A stretch of 10,705 nucleotides of DNA, from positions 1-10,705 of the forward strand of contig CAVKYO010000023.1 of NCBI GenBank assembly GCA_963660495.1, written 5' to 3'. The notes below the pieces were generated by a model. The model made no database searches, was not told the DNA's origin, and worked only from the letters and a program-made list of their open reading frames with translations. Shown here in pieces: positions 1 to 5,616 of this stretch (positions are counted from its first letter, which is position 1; each line of letters begins with the position of its first letter). The stretch comes from CAG-877 sp963660495. GTDB taxonomy: Bacteria > Bacillota_I > Bacilli_A > RF39 > UBA660. Position numbers and translations under genes: made by a program.

Positions 1-17
1 TTATGGCCGAAAGGCGC

Positions 18-50
18 GAATTAAAATAAATTCTTTTATTTTAATTCTTT
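18..50 (+). terminator. AT-rich hairpin, likely terminator of an upstream gene
   Basis: A perfect 13-bp inverted repeat, GAATTAAAATAAA (18-30) and TTTATTTTAATTC (35-47), has a 4-nt loop and is followed by TTT and C-interrupted T residues. This is the form of a rho-independent terminator for a transcript entering from the left. What it terminates is outside the window. Just before it, positions 6-15 (GCCGAAAGGC) could fold into a 3-bp stem with a GAAA tetraloop, and the first 17 bases are more GC-rich than anything around them, so the upstream transcript could end either in a coding tail or in a structured RNA. There is no T-run on the other side, so it is probably not bidirectional. Confidence 0.6.
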
Positions 51-61
51 TCTTGAAAAAA

Positions 62-70
62 TGATATAAT
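62..70 (+). promoter_or_regulatory. Extended -10 promoter ahead of the first P-loop remnant
   Basis: TGATATAAT is a perfect extended -10 element (TGnTATAAT). No good -35 is seen at the usual distance (TTAATT at 41-46, 18-bp spacer, is the nearest), which is common for extended -10 promoters. A transcript starting near 77 would carry the AGGAG at 84-88 and the ATG at 94. The promoter looks intact although the gene it serves is decayed. The second copy of the repeat does not keep this -10. Confidence 0.5.
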
Positions 71-73
71 ACA

Positions 74-190
74 TTTAATTTATAGGAGTTTTTATGGGAA
101 TAATTATATCAGGATTTTCCAATATCGGAAAAAGTTCATTAAAAGAAAATGAATATTTAACTGGTGTAATATTAGACATAAAAGATGAAT
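74..190 (+). repeat. 117-bp direct repeat, copy 1
   Basis: This stretch matches 1639-1755 in direct orientation with five mismatches by my reading, offset 1,565 bp. It covers the ribosome binding site and the first 32 codons of a P-loop protein. This copy keeps the ATG and the Walker A codons. Similarity stops abruptly at 190/1755, inside the reading frame. The two copies bracket the intact ATPase gene. Confidence 0.9.
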
Positions 191-216
191 GGGACGGTAG
201 AAGATTTATGGATTAA
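94..216 (+). pseudogene. Remnant of a small P-loop NTPase/kinase-like gene, copy 1
   Basis: An ATG six bases after AGGAG opens a 40-codon frame starting MGIIISGFSNIGKSSL. A short hydrophobic beta-strand followed by GFSNIGKS is a Walker A (P-loop) motif at residues 7-14, and the VILDIKD at residues 25-31 resembles the second strand of small phage-type nucleotide kinases that begin with ISGFPGVGKS. The frame ends after 40 residues, far short of any P-loop domain, so it is a 5' fragment. An overlapping frame, 185-265 (starts MNGTVEDLWIKD, ends AKKV), may be the displaced tail of the same or another decayed gene. The family is inferred from the motif only. A short expressed peptide cannot be excluded, because promoter, ribosome binding site and start are intact. 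Confidence 0.6.
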
Positions 217-271
217 AGACTTATCAGCAAAATCAATTAAAAGTAATACTGCAAAAAAAGTCTAAAAATAT

Positions 272-307
272 AAATAATTTGCAACATATTGCAAATTATT
301 TTGTTTT
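272..307 (+). terminator. 13-bp perfect hairpin with T-rich tail; terminator or operator
   Basis: AAATAATTTGCAA (272-284) and TTGCAAATTATTT (289-301) form a perfect inverted repeat with loop CATA, followed by TGTTTT. As RNA it could terminate the transcript of the P-loop remnant. As DNA its right arm carries the putative -35 (TTGCAA, 289-294) of the next gene's promoter, so it could equally be a protein-binding palindrome. The T-tail is interrupted, which weakens the terminator reading. Confidence 0.5.
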
Positions 308-317
308 GTGTTATGCT
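289..317 (+). promoter_or_regulatory. Promoter of the AAA/DUF4143 ATPase gene
   Basis: TTGCAA (289-294) lies 17 bp from TATGCT (312-317), and TG at 309-310 gives an extended -10. Both hexamers match consensus at four of six positions. The start would fall near 324, which puts the AGGTGAT ribosome binding site at the very 5' end of the message. The -35 lies wholly inside the right arm of the 272-301 palindrome. Confidence 0.4.
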
Positions 318-335
318 TTATTCAGGTGATGAAAT

Positions 336-1523
336 ATGATAGAAAGAAGTGAATATTTAGAAGCATTAAAAAAATGGAAAGGCAAAGATTTAATAAAAGT
401 AGTTACTGGAATAAGAAGATGTGGCAAGTCAACTTTGTTTGAATTGTTCATAAATTACTTGAAACAAACTGGTATTAAGGATGATCATATAATAGCATTA
501 AATCTTGAGTCCCCTGTATACAATTTTAGTGATTACATGGAACTGTATAATTATGTTAATGATAAAATAACGGATGAAGATATGTACTATGTATTCTTAG
601 ATGAAGTTCAAGTTGTTCCTCAATTTGAAAGAGCTGTTGACGGTTTATACATAAAGAAAAATGTAGATGAATATATAACTGGTTCAAATGCCTATCTTTT
701 ATCTGGTGAACTTGCTACATTTTTATCTGGACGATATGTAGAATTTAAAATGTTTCCTTTATCATTTAAAGAATATGCAAATTACTATAAGCAAGAAGGC
801 GATGAAAAACTATACTTGAAATATGTAAATAACAGTTCTATGCCTTATGCTTTAAAGTTAGATAATCAAGATGAAGTTGATAAATATTTGGATAGTATTT
901 ATAACACTATAATAGTCAAGGATATAGCGGCAAGAAAGAAAATAGCGGATACTAGTATGCTTAGAAGCGTTTCTGAATTTATGTTTTCCAGTGTTGGCAA
1001 CATATTATCAGTAAAAAAGATAGCGGATACATTAACTTCCAATGGTAGAAGTATATCAGTTCATACGGTAGAAAGCTATTTAGATTCCTTAGTAGAAAGT
1101 TTCATTTTTAACAAAGTATCCAGATATGACATAAAAGGAAAACAATATTTAGCCTCTGGTGAAAAATATTATGCTACTGACGTTACAATGAGATATGCTT
1201 TACTTGGAAGAAAATATATTGATTTAGGACATATTTTAGAAAATATAGTTTATCTTGAATTAGTAAGAAGAGGATATAAAGTATATATAGGTAAATCTGG
1301 TGATAAAGAGATAGATTTTGTTGCAGAAAATAGAAAAGGAGTACAATATTTTCAGGTTGCATATACAGTAAGAGATAAAAATACACTTGAAAGAGAACTA
1401 TCAGCCCTAGAATCTATAAATGACCATTATCCAAAATTTATACTAACAATGGATATAGATCCTGAAGTAGACTATAATGGTATAAGAAAGATAAATGTAC
1501 TTGATTGGCTATTAGATAAATAA
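336..1523 (+). CDS. AAA_14 / DUF4143 family ATPase
   Basis: A complete 395-residue member of the widespread ATPase family made of an N-terminal AAA_14 domain and a C-terminal DUF4143 domain. Walker A is GIRRCGKS (residues 25-32) and Walker B is YVFLDEVQ (85-92; D89, E90). A sensor/arginine-finger region, TGSNAYLLSGELATFLSGRY, spans 115-134. A winged-helix-like part follows (about 205-265). The C-terminal part has the restriction-endonuclease-like layout E302, EID (D327) and FQV (Q340), seen in HILENIVYLEL and GDKEIDFVA. The family is common and often strain-variable in gut bacteria; its role is not established, though a nucleic-acid or defence function is often suspected. The start follows AGGTGAT with 5-nt spacing. 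It is the only intact gene between two decayed P-loop fragments in a 117-bp direct repeat, which suggests it arrived or was duplicated as a cassette. It appears to have its own promoter and to be monocistronic. Confidence 0.9.
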   Translation: MIERSEYLEALKKWKGKDLIKVVTGIRRCGKSTLFELFINYLKQTGIKDDHIIALNLESPVYNFSDYMELYNYVNDKITDEDMYYVFLDEVQVVPQFERAVDGLYIKKNVDEYITGSNAYLLSGELATFLSGRYVEFKMFPLSFKEYANYYKQEGDEKLYLKYVNNSSMPYALKLDNQDEVDKYLDSIYNTIIVKDIAARKKIADTSMLRSVSEFMFSSVGNILSVKKIADTLTSNGRSISVHTVESYLDSLVESFIFNKVSRYDIKGKQYLASGEKYYATDVTMRYALLGRKYIDLGHILENIVYLELVRRGYKVYIGKSGDKEIDFVAENRKGVQYFQVAYTVRDKNTLERELSALESINDHYPKFILTMDIDPEVDYNGIRKINVLDWLLDK

Positions 1524-1539
1524 CCGAAGTGTGATGTAA

Positions 1540-1596
1540 ATGATATATTTTATTTCTGATACACATTTTTATCATCATAATATAACCAAATTATGA
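1540..1596 (+). pseudogene. N-terminal remnant of a calcineurin-like phosphoesterase gene
   Basis: The frame reads MIYFISDTHFYHHNITKL and stops at TGA. This is the start typical of small metallophosphoesterases (MIYFxSDTHFxHxNII): the Asp-x-His pair in SDTH supplies metal ligands in that superfamily, and the following H-x-N-I is also characteristic. No continuation is recognisable in any frame after 1596, so about nine tenths of the gene is missing. The remnant starts only 17 bp after the ATPase stop, with a weak GTGATG upstream. Nearby, 1600-1614 is a perfect palindrome (ACTTTAA-T-TTAAAGT) of unknown meaning, possibly near a deletion junction. Confidence 0.65.
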
Positions 1597-1638
1597 AAAA
1601 CTTTAATTTAAAGTGTTGAGATTAAAAAATAAGAATGA

Positions 1639-1755
1639 TTTAATTTACAGGAGTTTTTATAGGAATAATTATATCAGGATTTTCCAATATCGAGAAAAGT
1701 TCATTACAAGAAAATGAATATTTAACTGGTGTAATATTAGACATAAAAGATGAAT
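1639..1755 (+). repeat. 117-bp direct repeat, copy 2
   Basis: Second copy of the 74-190 repeat. Differences include ATG to ATA at the start codon (1659-1661) and GGA to GAG in the Walker A region. The sequence on both outer sides is unrelated to copy 1. Having the same end-point inside the reading frame suggests a duplication or a recombination between related fragments rather than independent decay. Confidence 0.9.
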
Positions 1756-1757
1756 AA
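1659..1757 (+). pseudogene. Remnant of the P-loop gene, copy 2, start codon lost
   Basis: In the frame of copy 1 this reads (ATA)-GIIISGFSNIEKSSLQENEY, continues to ILDIKDE and then meets TAA. The start codon is ATA, the second Walker A glycine is Glu (GKS to EKS) and a Lys is Gln. With the start and the P-loop both destroyed and only 32 codons left it cannot be functional, although the CAGGAG ribosome binding site is still readable. It is more decayed than copy 1, which suggests that copy 1 is closer to the ancestral sequence. Confidence 0.7.
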
Positions 1758-1763
1758 ATATTT

Positions 1764-1803
1764 AGACTATTTAGAAATAGTTACTTCTCATAGTCTTTTT
1801 TTT
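1764..1803 (+). terminator. Intrinsic terminator before the PBP gene
   Basis: AGACTAT (1764-1770) pairs with ATAGTCT (1790-1796). An inner AGAA/TTCT extension (1773-1776 with 1785-1788) continues the stem beyond a small internal loop. Eight T residues follow at 1796-1803. This isolates the ATPase/remnant block from the penicillin-binding protein gene. Confidence 0.75.
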
Positions 1804-1805
1804 AT

Positions 1806-1811
1806 TATAAT
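1806..1811 (+). promoter_or_regulatory. Possible -10 of the PBP gene
   Basis: A perfect TATAAT lies directly after the terminator and 25 bp before the PBP start. The region where a -35 would lie is inside the terminator stem and shows no good hexamer. It is supported mainly by the need for a promoter downstream of a strong terminator. Confidence 0.3.
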
Positions 1812-1836
1812 TACATAAATATCAATAGGTGAAATT

Positions 1837-3741
1837 ATGTTTTTTAAAAAGATAGATGAACGTATAAAAATAGCATTTTTAATAATGTTACTACTATTTG
1901 TATTTATAATTTTAAGAGTATTTTATATTCAAGTATTTGACTACAAAAAGCTAAATGAATATGCATCAGATTTATGGAGTAGAGATTTACCAATAGAAGC
2001 AAATCGTGGACTTATACTTGATCGTAATGGAGTTGTTCTAGCTGACAATCTAACAACAACATCCCTTGTCTTAATTCCTAATCAAATTAAAGATAAAGAC
2101 AAAGCAACTAAGTCTTTAGCTGAAATATTAAATGTTTCCTATGAAGAAATGAAAAAACATGTCTATAAAAAGACTTCTATTGAAAGAGTTCATCCCGAAG
2201 GAAGAAGATTATCCTATGAAATAGCCGAAAAAATATCTAATTTAAAATTAGATGGTGTATACCTAGTAAAAGAAGCAAAAAGATATTATCCATATGGAAA
2301 CTTACTTTCTCATTCCTTAGGATATGTTGGTATAGATAATCAAGGCTTATCTGGATTAGAATTACAATATGATAAATACCTAACTGGAAAGTCTGGTGCT
2401 ATAAAGTACTTTTCCGATGCTAAAGGAAATAAATTAAATGTATCAGATATATATGTAGAGCCTCAAGATGGAATGAATCTTTATTTGACTATTGATATAA
2501 ATATTCAAAAGTCTATAGAAAGAGAATTAAATAATATTGTCGATATGTTCTCGCCAGATATGGCTCTAGCGATAGTTATGAATCCAAAAACTGGCGAAAT
2601 ACTAGGTATAGGTTCCCGTCCAGATTATGATCCTAATACTTATCAAAAGTATTCACAAGAAGTACTAAGTAGAAACTTACCAGTTTGGTCCTCATACGAA
2701 CCAGGTTCTACATTTAAAATAATCACAATGGCAACATCTGTAGAAGAAAAAATAATTGATATTGAAAACGATCATTTTTATGATTCAGGTAGTGTTAATG
2801 TGGATGGTTCTGTTTTAAAATGTTGGAAAGCTGGCGGCCATGGTGATCAAACCTTTCTTCAAGTACTTCAAAATTCCTGCAACCCAGGGTTTGTAAAACT
2901 AGGGCAAACACTTGGTAAAGAAAAATTATTCTCCTACATTGAAAAGTTTGGCTTTGGTAATAAAACCGGTGTCGATTTAAATGGAGAAGGGCAAGGTATT
3001 ATCTTTCCATTAGATAAAGTAGGTAATGTTGAACTTTCAACAACAGCATTTGGTCAAGGAGTCAGTGTCACACCTATCCAACAAGTAACAGCTGTATCAG
3101 CCGTGGTAAACGGTGGCTATTTATATAAGCCTTATATCGTAAAAAGTATTGCTGAAAAAGAAACCAATACCATTATAAAAGAAACAGAGAAAAGTCTAGT
3201 TAGAAAAGTAATTTCAAGTGAAACATCAACTATAATGAGACATGCACTAGAAAGTGTTGTTGCCAAAGGTGGCGGAAAAGCTGCTTATATTGAAGGATAT
3301 CGTGTTGGCGGAAAAACAGGTACAGCTCAAAAAGTCCAAAATGGTAGATACTTAGTAGGTAATTATATTATGTCATTCATGGCTGTAGTCCCTTCAAATG
3401 ATCCAGAAGCAGTTTTATATCTTGCGATAGATAATCCTAAAAATACCGCTCTTTTATCAAGTTATACCACAACACCTATTGCTAGAAGAATATTACTAGA
3501 TATAATTGATGCCTTAGATATAAAAGAACAAAAAGAAGGTATGGAAAAAGATTTAGAATGGACTGATAAAATCATGTATGAAGTTCCAAATGTTGTAGGT
3601 AAGAATGTAAAAGACGCTAAAAAACTCCTTTCTAACTTTACCGTTGAATATTCTGGAACCGGTGAAAAAGTAGTCTCTCAGTCACCAGATGCTAATACAA
3701 AGTTAGAAGATAGAGGAACAGTAAGACTTCTGTTAGAATAA
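1837..3741 (+). CDS. Class B penicillin-binding protein (PBP2/FtsI/SpoVD type) with one PASTA domain
   Basis: A 634-residue D,D-transpeptidase that cross-links peptidoglycan stems outside the membrane. An N-terminal cytoplasmic stub is followed by one membrane anchor (about 12-33), then the class B dimerisation domain with RGLILDRNG (57-65). The transpeptidase domain shows all three motifs: STFK (291-294, catalytic S291), SCN (347-349) and KTGTAQ (493-498). One PASTA repeat fills the C-terminus (about 580-634, VPNVVGKNVKDAKKLL). Length and layout fit Bacillus PbpB/SpoVD and Streptococcus PBP2x; a single C-terminal PASTA repeat is nearest to SpoVD. No sporulation gene is present to decide between a division and a spore role. 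AGGTGA lies four bases before the ATG. Neighbours expected in a dcw cluster (ftsL, mraW, murE) are absent; mraY lies 4.3 kb downstream. No terminator follows, so some transcripts may run into the ABC-F leader. Confidence 0.93.
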   Translation: MFFKKIDERIKIAFLIMLLLFVFIILRVFYIQVFDYKKLNEYASDLWSRDLPIEANRGLILDRNGVVLADNLTTTSLVLIPNQIKDKDKATKSLAEILNVSYEEMKKHVYKKTSIERVHPEGRRLSYEIAEKISNLKLDGVYLVKEAKRYYPYGNLLSHSLGYVGIDNQGLSGLELQYDKYLTGKSGAIKYFSDAKGNKLNVSDIYVEPQDGMNLYLTIDINIQKSIERELNNIVDMFSPDMALAIVMNPKTGEILGIGSRPDYDPNTYQKYSQEVLSRNLPVWSSYEPGSTFKIITMATSVEEKIIDIENDHFYDSGSVNVDGSVLKCWKAGGHGDQTFLQVLQNSCNPGFVKLGQTLGKEKLFSYIEKFGFGNKTGVDLNGEGQGIIFPLDKVGNVELSTTAFGQGVSVTPIQQVTAVSAVVNGGYLYKPYIVKSIAEKETNTIIKETEKSLVRKVISSETSTIMRHALESVVAKGGGKAAYIEGYRVGGKTGTAQKVQNGRYLVGNYIMSFMAVVPSNDPEAVLYLAIDNPKNTALLSSYTTTPIARRILLDIIDALDIKEQKEGMEKDLEWTDKIMYEVPNVVGKNVKDAKKLLSNFTVEYSGTGEKVVSQSPDANTKLEDRGTVRLLLE

Positions 3742-3757
3742 CCATTCATCTTCACAT

Positions 3758-3786
3758 TTGCAATTACCAAAAAAATATGCTAATAT
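3758..3786 (+). promoter_or_regulatory. Promoter of the leader peptide / ABC-F operon
   Basis: TTGCAA (3758-3763), a 17-bp spacer and TAATAT (3781-3786) with TG at 3778-3779 form an extended -10 promoter. An alternative -10, TATGCT (3776-3781), overlaps it. The start would fall near 3788-3793, immediately in front of the leader's Shine-Dalgarno, leaving a leader RNA of about 180 nt before the ABC-F start. Confidence 0.45.
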
Positions 3787-3807
3787 TAAAAAAGGAGGAG
3801 TGATAAA

Positions 3808-3867
3808 ATGTATATTTATCGTAATCATGTCATCATGTATACATTACTTATCACACCTAGCATCTAA
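3808..3867 (+). CDS. Leader peptide of the ABC-F attenuator (19 aa)
   Basis: A short frame, MYIYRNHVIMYTLLITPSI, follows an almost perfect Shine-Dalgarno (AAAGGAGG at 3791-3798, nine bases before the ATG), the strongest ribosome binding site in the window. It ends inside the left arm of the first attenuator hairpin, with codons 15-19 and the stop lying in 3850-3867. That position and the strong ribosome binding site are what is expected if translation of the peptide, rather than the peptide itself, is the signal. Comparable short leader frames precede drug-inducible erm, bmrCD and several ABC-F resistance genes. No similarity to a particular known leader is recognised. It is aromatic-rich at the start (Tyr2, Tyr4, Tyr11). 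Confidence 0.75.
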   Translation: MYIYRNHVIMYTLLITPSI

Positions 3868-3957
3868 ATAAAAAAATAATAGATGTAGGTGTGAAGTTTT
3901 CGTCGTGCCTGCATCTGTATACAAAGGACTATACGGATGTATAGTTCTTATTTTTTT
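3851..3957 (+). promoter_or_regulatory. Ribosome-mediated transcription attenuator upstream of the ABC-F gene
   Basis: Five RNA segments can pair with their neighbours in mutually exclusive ways. A (3851-3866, inside the end of the leader frame) pairs with B (3880-3894) over 15 bp with one bulged G. B (3881-3893) pairs instead with C (3904-3916) over 13 bp with several G-U pairs. C (3912-3921) pairs instead with D (3930-3939) over 10 bp. D-containing 3924-3934 pairs instead with 3939-3949 over 11 bp (loop GGAT) and is followed by seven T residues: an intrinsic terminator. Predicted logic: a ribosome reaching the leader stop hides A, so B:C forms, D is free and transcription ends. A ribosome stalled early in the leader leaves A:B to form, so C:D forms and the terminator cannot. 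The pairings are read directly from sequence; the behaviour is inferred. Confidence 0.78.
3924..3957 (+). terminator. Terminator hairpin of the attenuator
   Basis: AAGGACTATAC (3924-3934) pairs with GTATAGTTCTT (3939-3949), with one G-U pair and loop GGAT, then A and TTTTTTT (3951-3957). The ABC-F Shine-Dalgarno AAGGA (3959-3963) starts right after the T-run. The hairpin competes with the antiterminator 3912-3921/3930-3939. Confidence 0.8.
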
Positions 3958-3972
3958 GAAGGATGTGATAAT

Positions 3973-5574
3973 ATGATAGAAATAGGAATAAATAAAGTAA
4001 CAAAAAACTACGGCTTCGGGCCAGTTTTAAAAGATATAAGTTTTGAAGTAAAAACAAATGAGAGAATTGCTTTAATTGGAGCAAACGGCTCTGGCAAAAC
4101 AAGTTTACTAAATATAGTTGCTGGCACAATTAAATCAGATACAGGAACAGTTTCCATAAGAAAAAATGCTCGTCTAGGCTACTTAAAACAAAATGCCGAT
4201 AATAAAGAAGAAAATATTACGGTTAAAGATGTCTTATATGAAGGTGTAAAAGATCTAATAGCCTTACGTGATAAATTAACTGAATATGAAGAAAAAATAA
4301 CTAACGCAACACCTGAAAATGTTGAAAAACTAATTATTAGATATACAAATTTACAAACAGAATTCATTAATATGTCCGGATACGAAATAGATGCAAAAGT
4401 TGAAAAGGTAATTAAAGGATTTAAAATCAACAAAGAACTTTTACCAAGAAAGTTTAATAGCTTATCTGGTGGCGAAAAAACTATCGTTAACTTTGCCTCA
4501 ATAATAATATCATCCCCTGACATTTTACTTCTAGATGAGCCAACTAATCATTTAGATATCGATACTCTAGACTGGCTAGAAGAATACCTAAAAAATTACA
4601 AAGGCAGCATTCTAATGATTTCTCATGATAGATACTTTCTAGACCAAGTCGCAACAAAGACTATTCTTTTAGAAAATGCTGGAATCAATATCTTTCACGG
4701 AAATTATACTAAGTATCTAAAAGAAAATGAAGAACGTATAAATAAAGAATTTAAAGATTATAAAGATCAACAAAAAATAATAAAAGCCATGGAAGCCTCT
4801 ATTAAAAGATTAGAAGAGTATGGTAATATCGCTAAAAATGAAATATTTTTTAAAAGAGCAGAAAATATCAGAAAGAGACTTAATAGATTAGAAAAGTTAG
4901 AAAAACCAGTCGAAAAAGAAGCCATTCCTTTACAATTTTCTTCAAATAGATCTGGAAAAATGGCACTAAGTCTAAAATCTATTAATATATCTTATCCAAA
5001 CAAAATAATCTTGAAAAGTGCTGATATAAACATTAATTATCAAGAAAAAGTATGCTTATTAGGAAATAATGGCTCTGGCAAATCCAGCCTAGTAAAATAC
5101 ATTCTAGAACACAAAGAAGGACATGGTTCTAATCTAAAAATAGGATACATTCCGCAAGAGATATCTTTTGAAGATGATAATAAAACCGTACTTCAAGAAG
5201 CAAAAGAATACTGGATAGGCGAAGAACAACATCTACGTGCAGCCTTAAATAAATTTTACTTTTTTAAAGATAACATTCTAAAAAGACTTAAAAGTTTATC
5301 TGGCGGTGAAAAAGTACGTCTAAAATTATTTTGTCTTATGCAAAAAGACATTAACTTCCTAATCCTAGATGAGCCAACTAATCATATAGATATAGAAACA
5401 AAAGAAGTATTAGAAACAGCTTTACAAGAATATAAAGGTACTTTACTATTTATTTCTCACGATCGTTACTTCATTAATACACTCGCAACAAGATTAATTT
5501 TTATAGAAGATAATAAACTAAAAACAATACCTGGTAATTATGAAGACTATAAAAGATTAAAAAATAAAAATTAG
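3973..5574 (+). CDS. ABC-F family ATPase, probable antibiotic-resistance ribosome protection protein
   Basis: A 533-residue soluble protein with two ABC ATPase domains and no membrane segment, as in ABC-F proteins that bind the ribosomal E site. Domain 1: Walker A GANGSGKT (36-43), signature LSGGE (164-168), Walker B ILLLDEP (184-190), switch His218. Domain 2: Walker A GNNGSGKS (364-371), signature LSGGE (442-446), Walker B LILDEP (463-468), His496. The inter-domain linker (about 243-315) is charged and helical, with FFKRAENIRKRLNRLEKLEKP, the P-site tRNA interaction arm of the family. There is no long C-terminal extension. The ATG at 3973 is preferred over an in-frame ATG at 3937, because AAGGA lies nine bases upstream and 3937 falls inside the terminator loop. 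The upstream attenuator is typical of drug-inducible resistance ABC-Fs rather than housekeeping ones. Subfamily and drug class cannot be assigned from sequence alone. Confidence 0.88.
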   Translation: MIEIGINKVTKNYGFGPVLKDISFEVKTNERIALIGANGSGKTSLLNIVAGTIKSDTGTVSIRKNARLGYLKQNADNKEENITVKDVLYEGVKDLIALRDKLTEYEEKITNATPENVEKLIIRYTNLQTEFINMSGYEIDAKVEKVIKGFKINKELLPRKFNSLSGGEKTIVNFASIIISSPDILLLDEPTNHLDIDTLDWLEEYLKNYKGSILMISHDRYFLDQVATKTILLENAGINIFHGNYTKYLKENEERINKEFKDYKDQQKIIKAMEASIKRLEEYGNIAKNEIFFKRAENIRKRLNRLEKLEKPVEKEAIPLQFSSNRSGKMALSLKSINISYPNKIILKSADININYQEKVCLLGNNGSGKSSLVKYILEHKEGHGSNLKIGYIPQEISFEDDNKTVLQEAKEYWIGEEQHLRAALNKFYFFKDNILKRLKSLSGGEKVRLKLFCLMQKDINFLILDEPTNHIDIETKEVLETALQEYKGTLLFISHDRYFINTLATRLIFIEDNKLKTIPGNYEDYKRLKNKN

Positions 5575-5616
5575 AAAGCTTATTAAACATTACTAAAAAA
5601 GAAAGGGTCTGATAAT

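Noticed and set aside
1600..1614. Perfect palindrome ACTTTAA-T-TTAAAGT as a terminator or operator.
   Set aside because: The one-base centre leaves no room for an RNA loop, there is no T-run and no promoter adjoins; such palindromes occur by chance in A+T-rich DNA.
74..1755. Insertion sequence or integrative element bounded by the 117-bp repeats.
   Set aside because: No transposase, integrase or terminal inverted repeats lie within; the repeat is itself coding-derived and too long for a target-site duplication. It is kept only as a direct-repeat-bounded interval.
3937..3972. Upstream in-frame ATG as the ABC-F start, giving 12 extra residues.
   Set aside because: The ATG lies in the loop of the attenuator terminator and has no ribosome binding site; the extra residues are not ABC-F-like, while 3973 has AAGGA at good spacing and begins directly with the first ABC strand.
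4179..4523. Long open frame on the minus strand inside the ABC-F gene.
   Set aside because: It is the complement of well-conserved ABC domain 1 codons, has no domain signal of its own and no ribosome binding site that I can see. The shorter minus-strand frames at 1183-1386, 3929-4129, 5501-5686, 6098-6298, 6453-6683 and 9391-9633 were rejected for the same reason.
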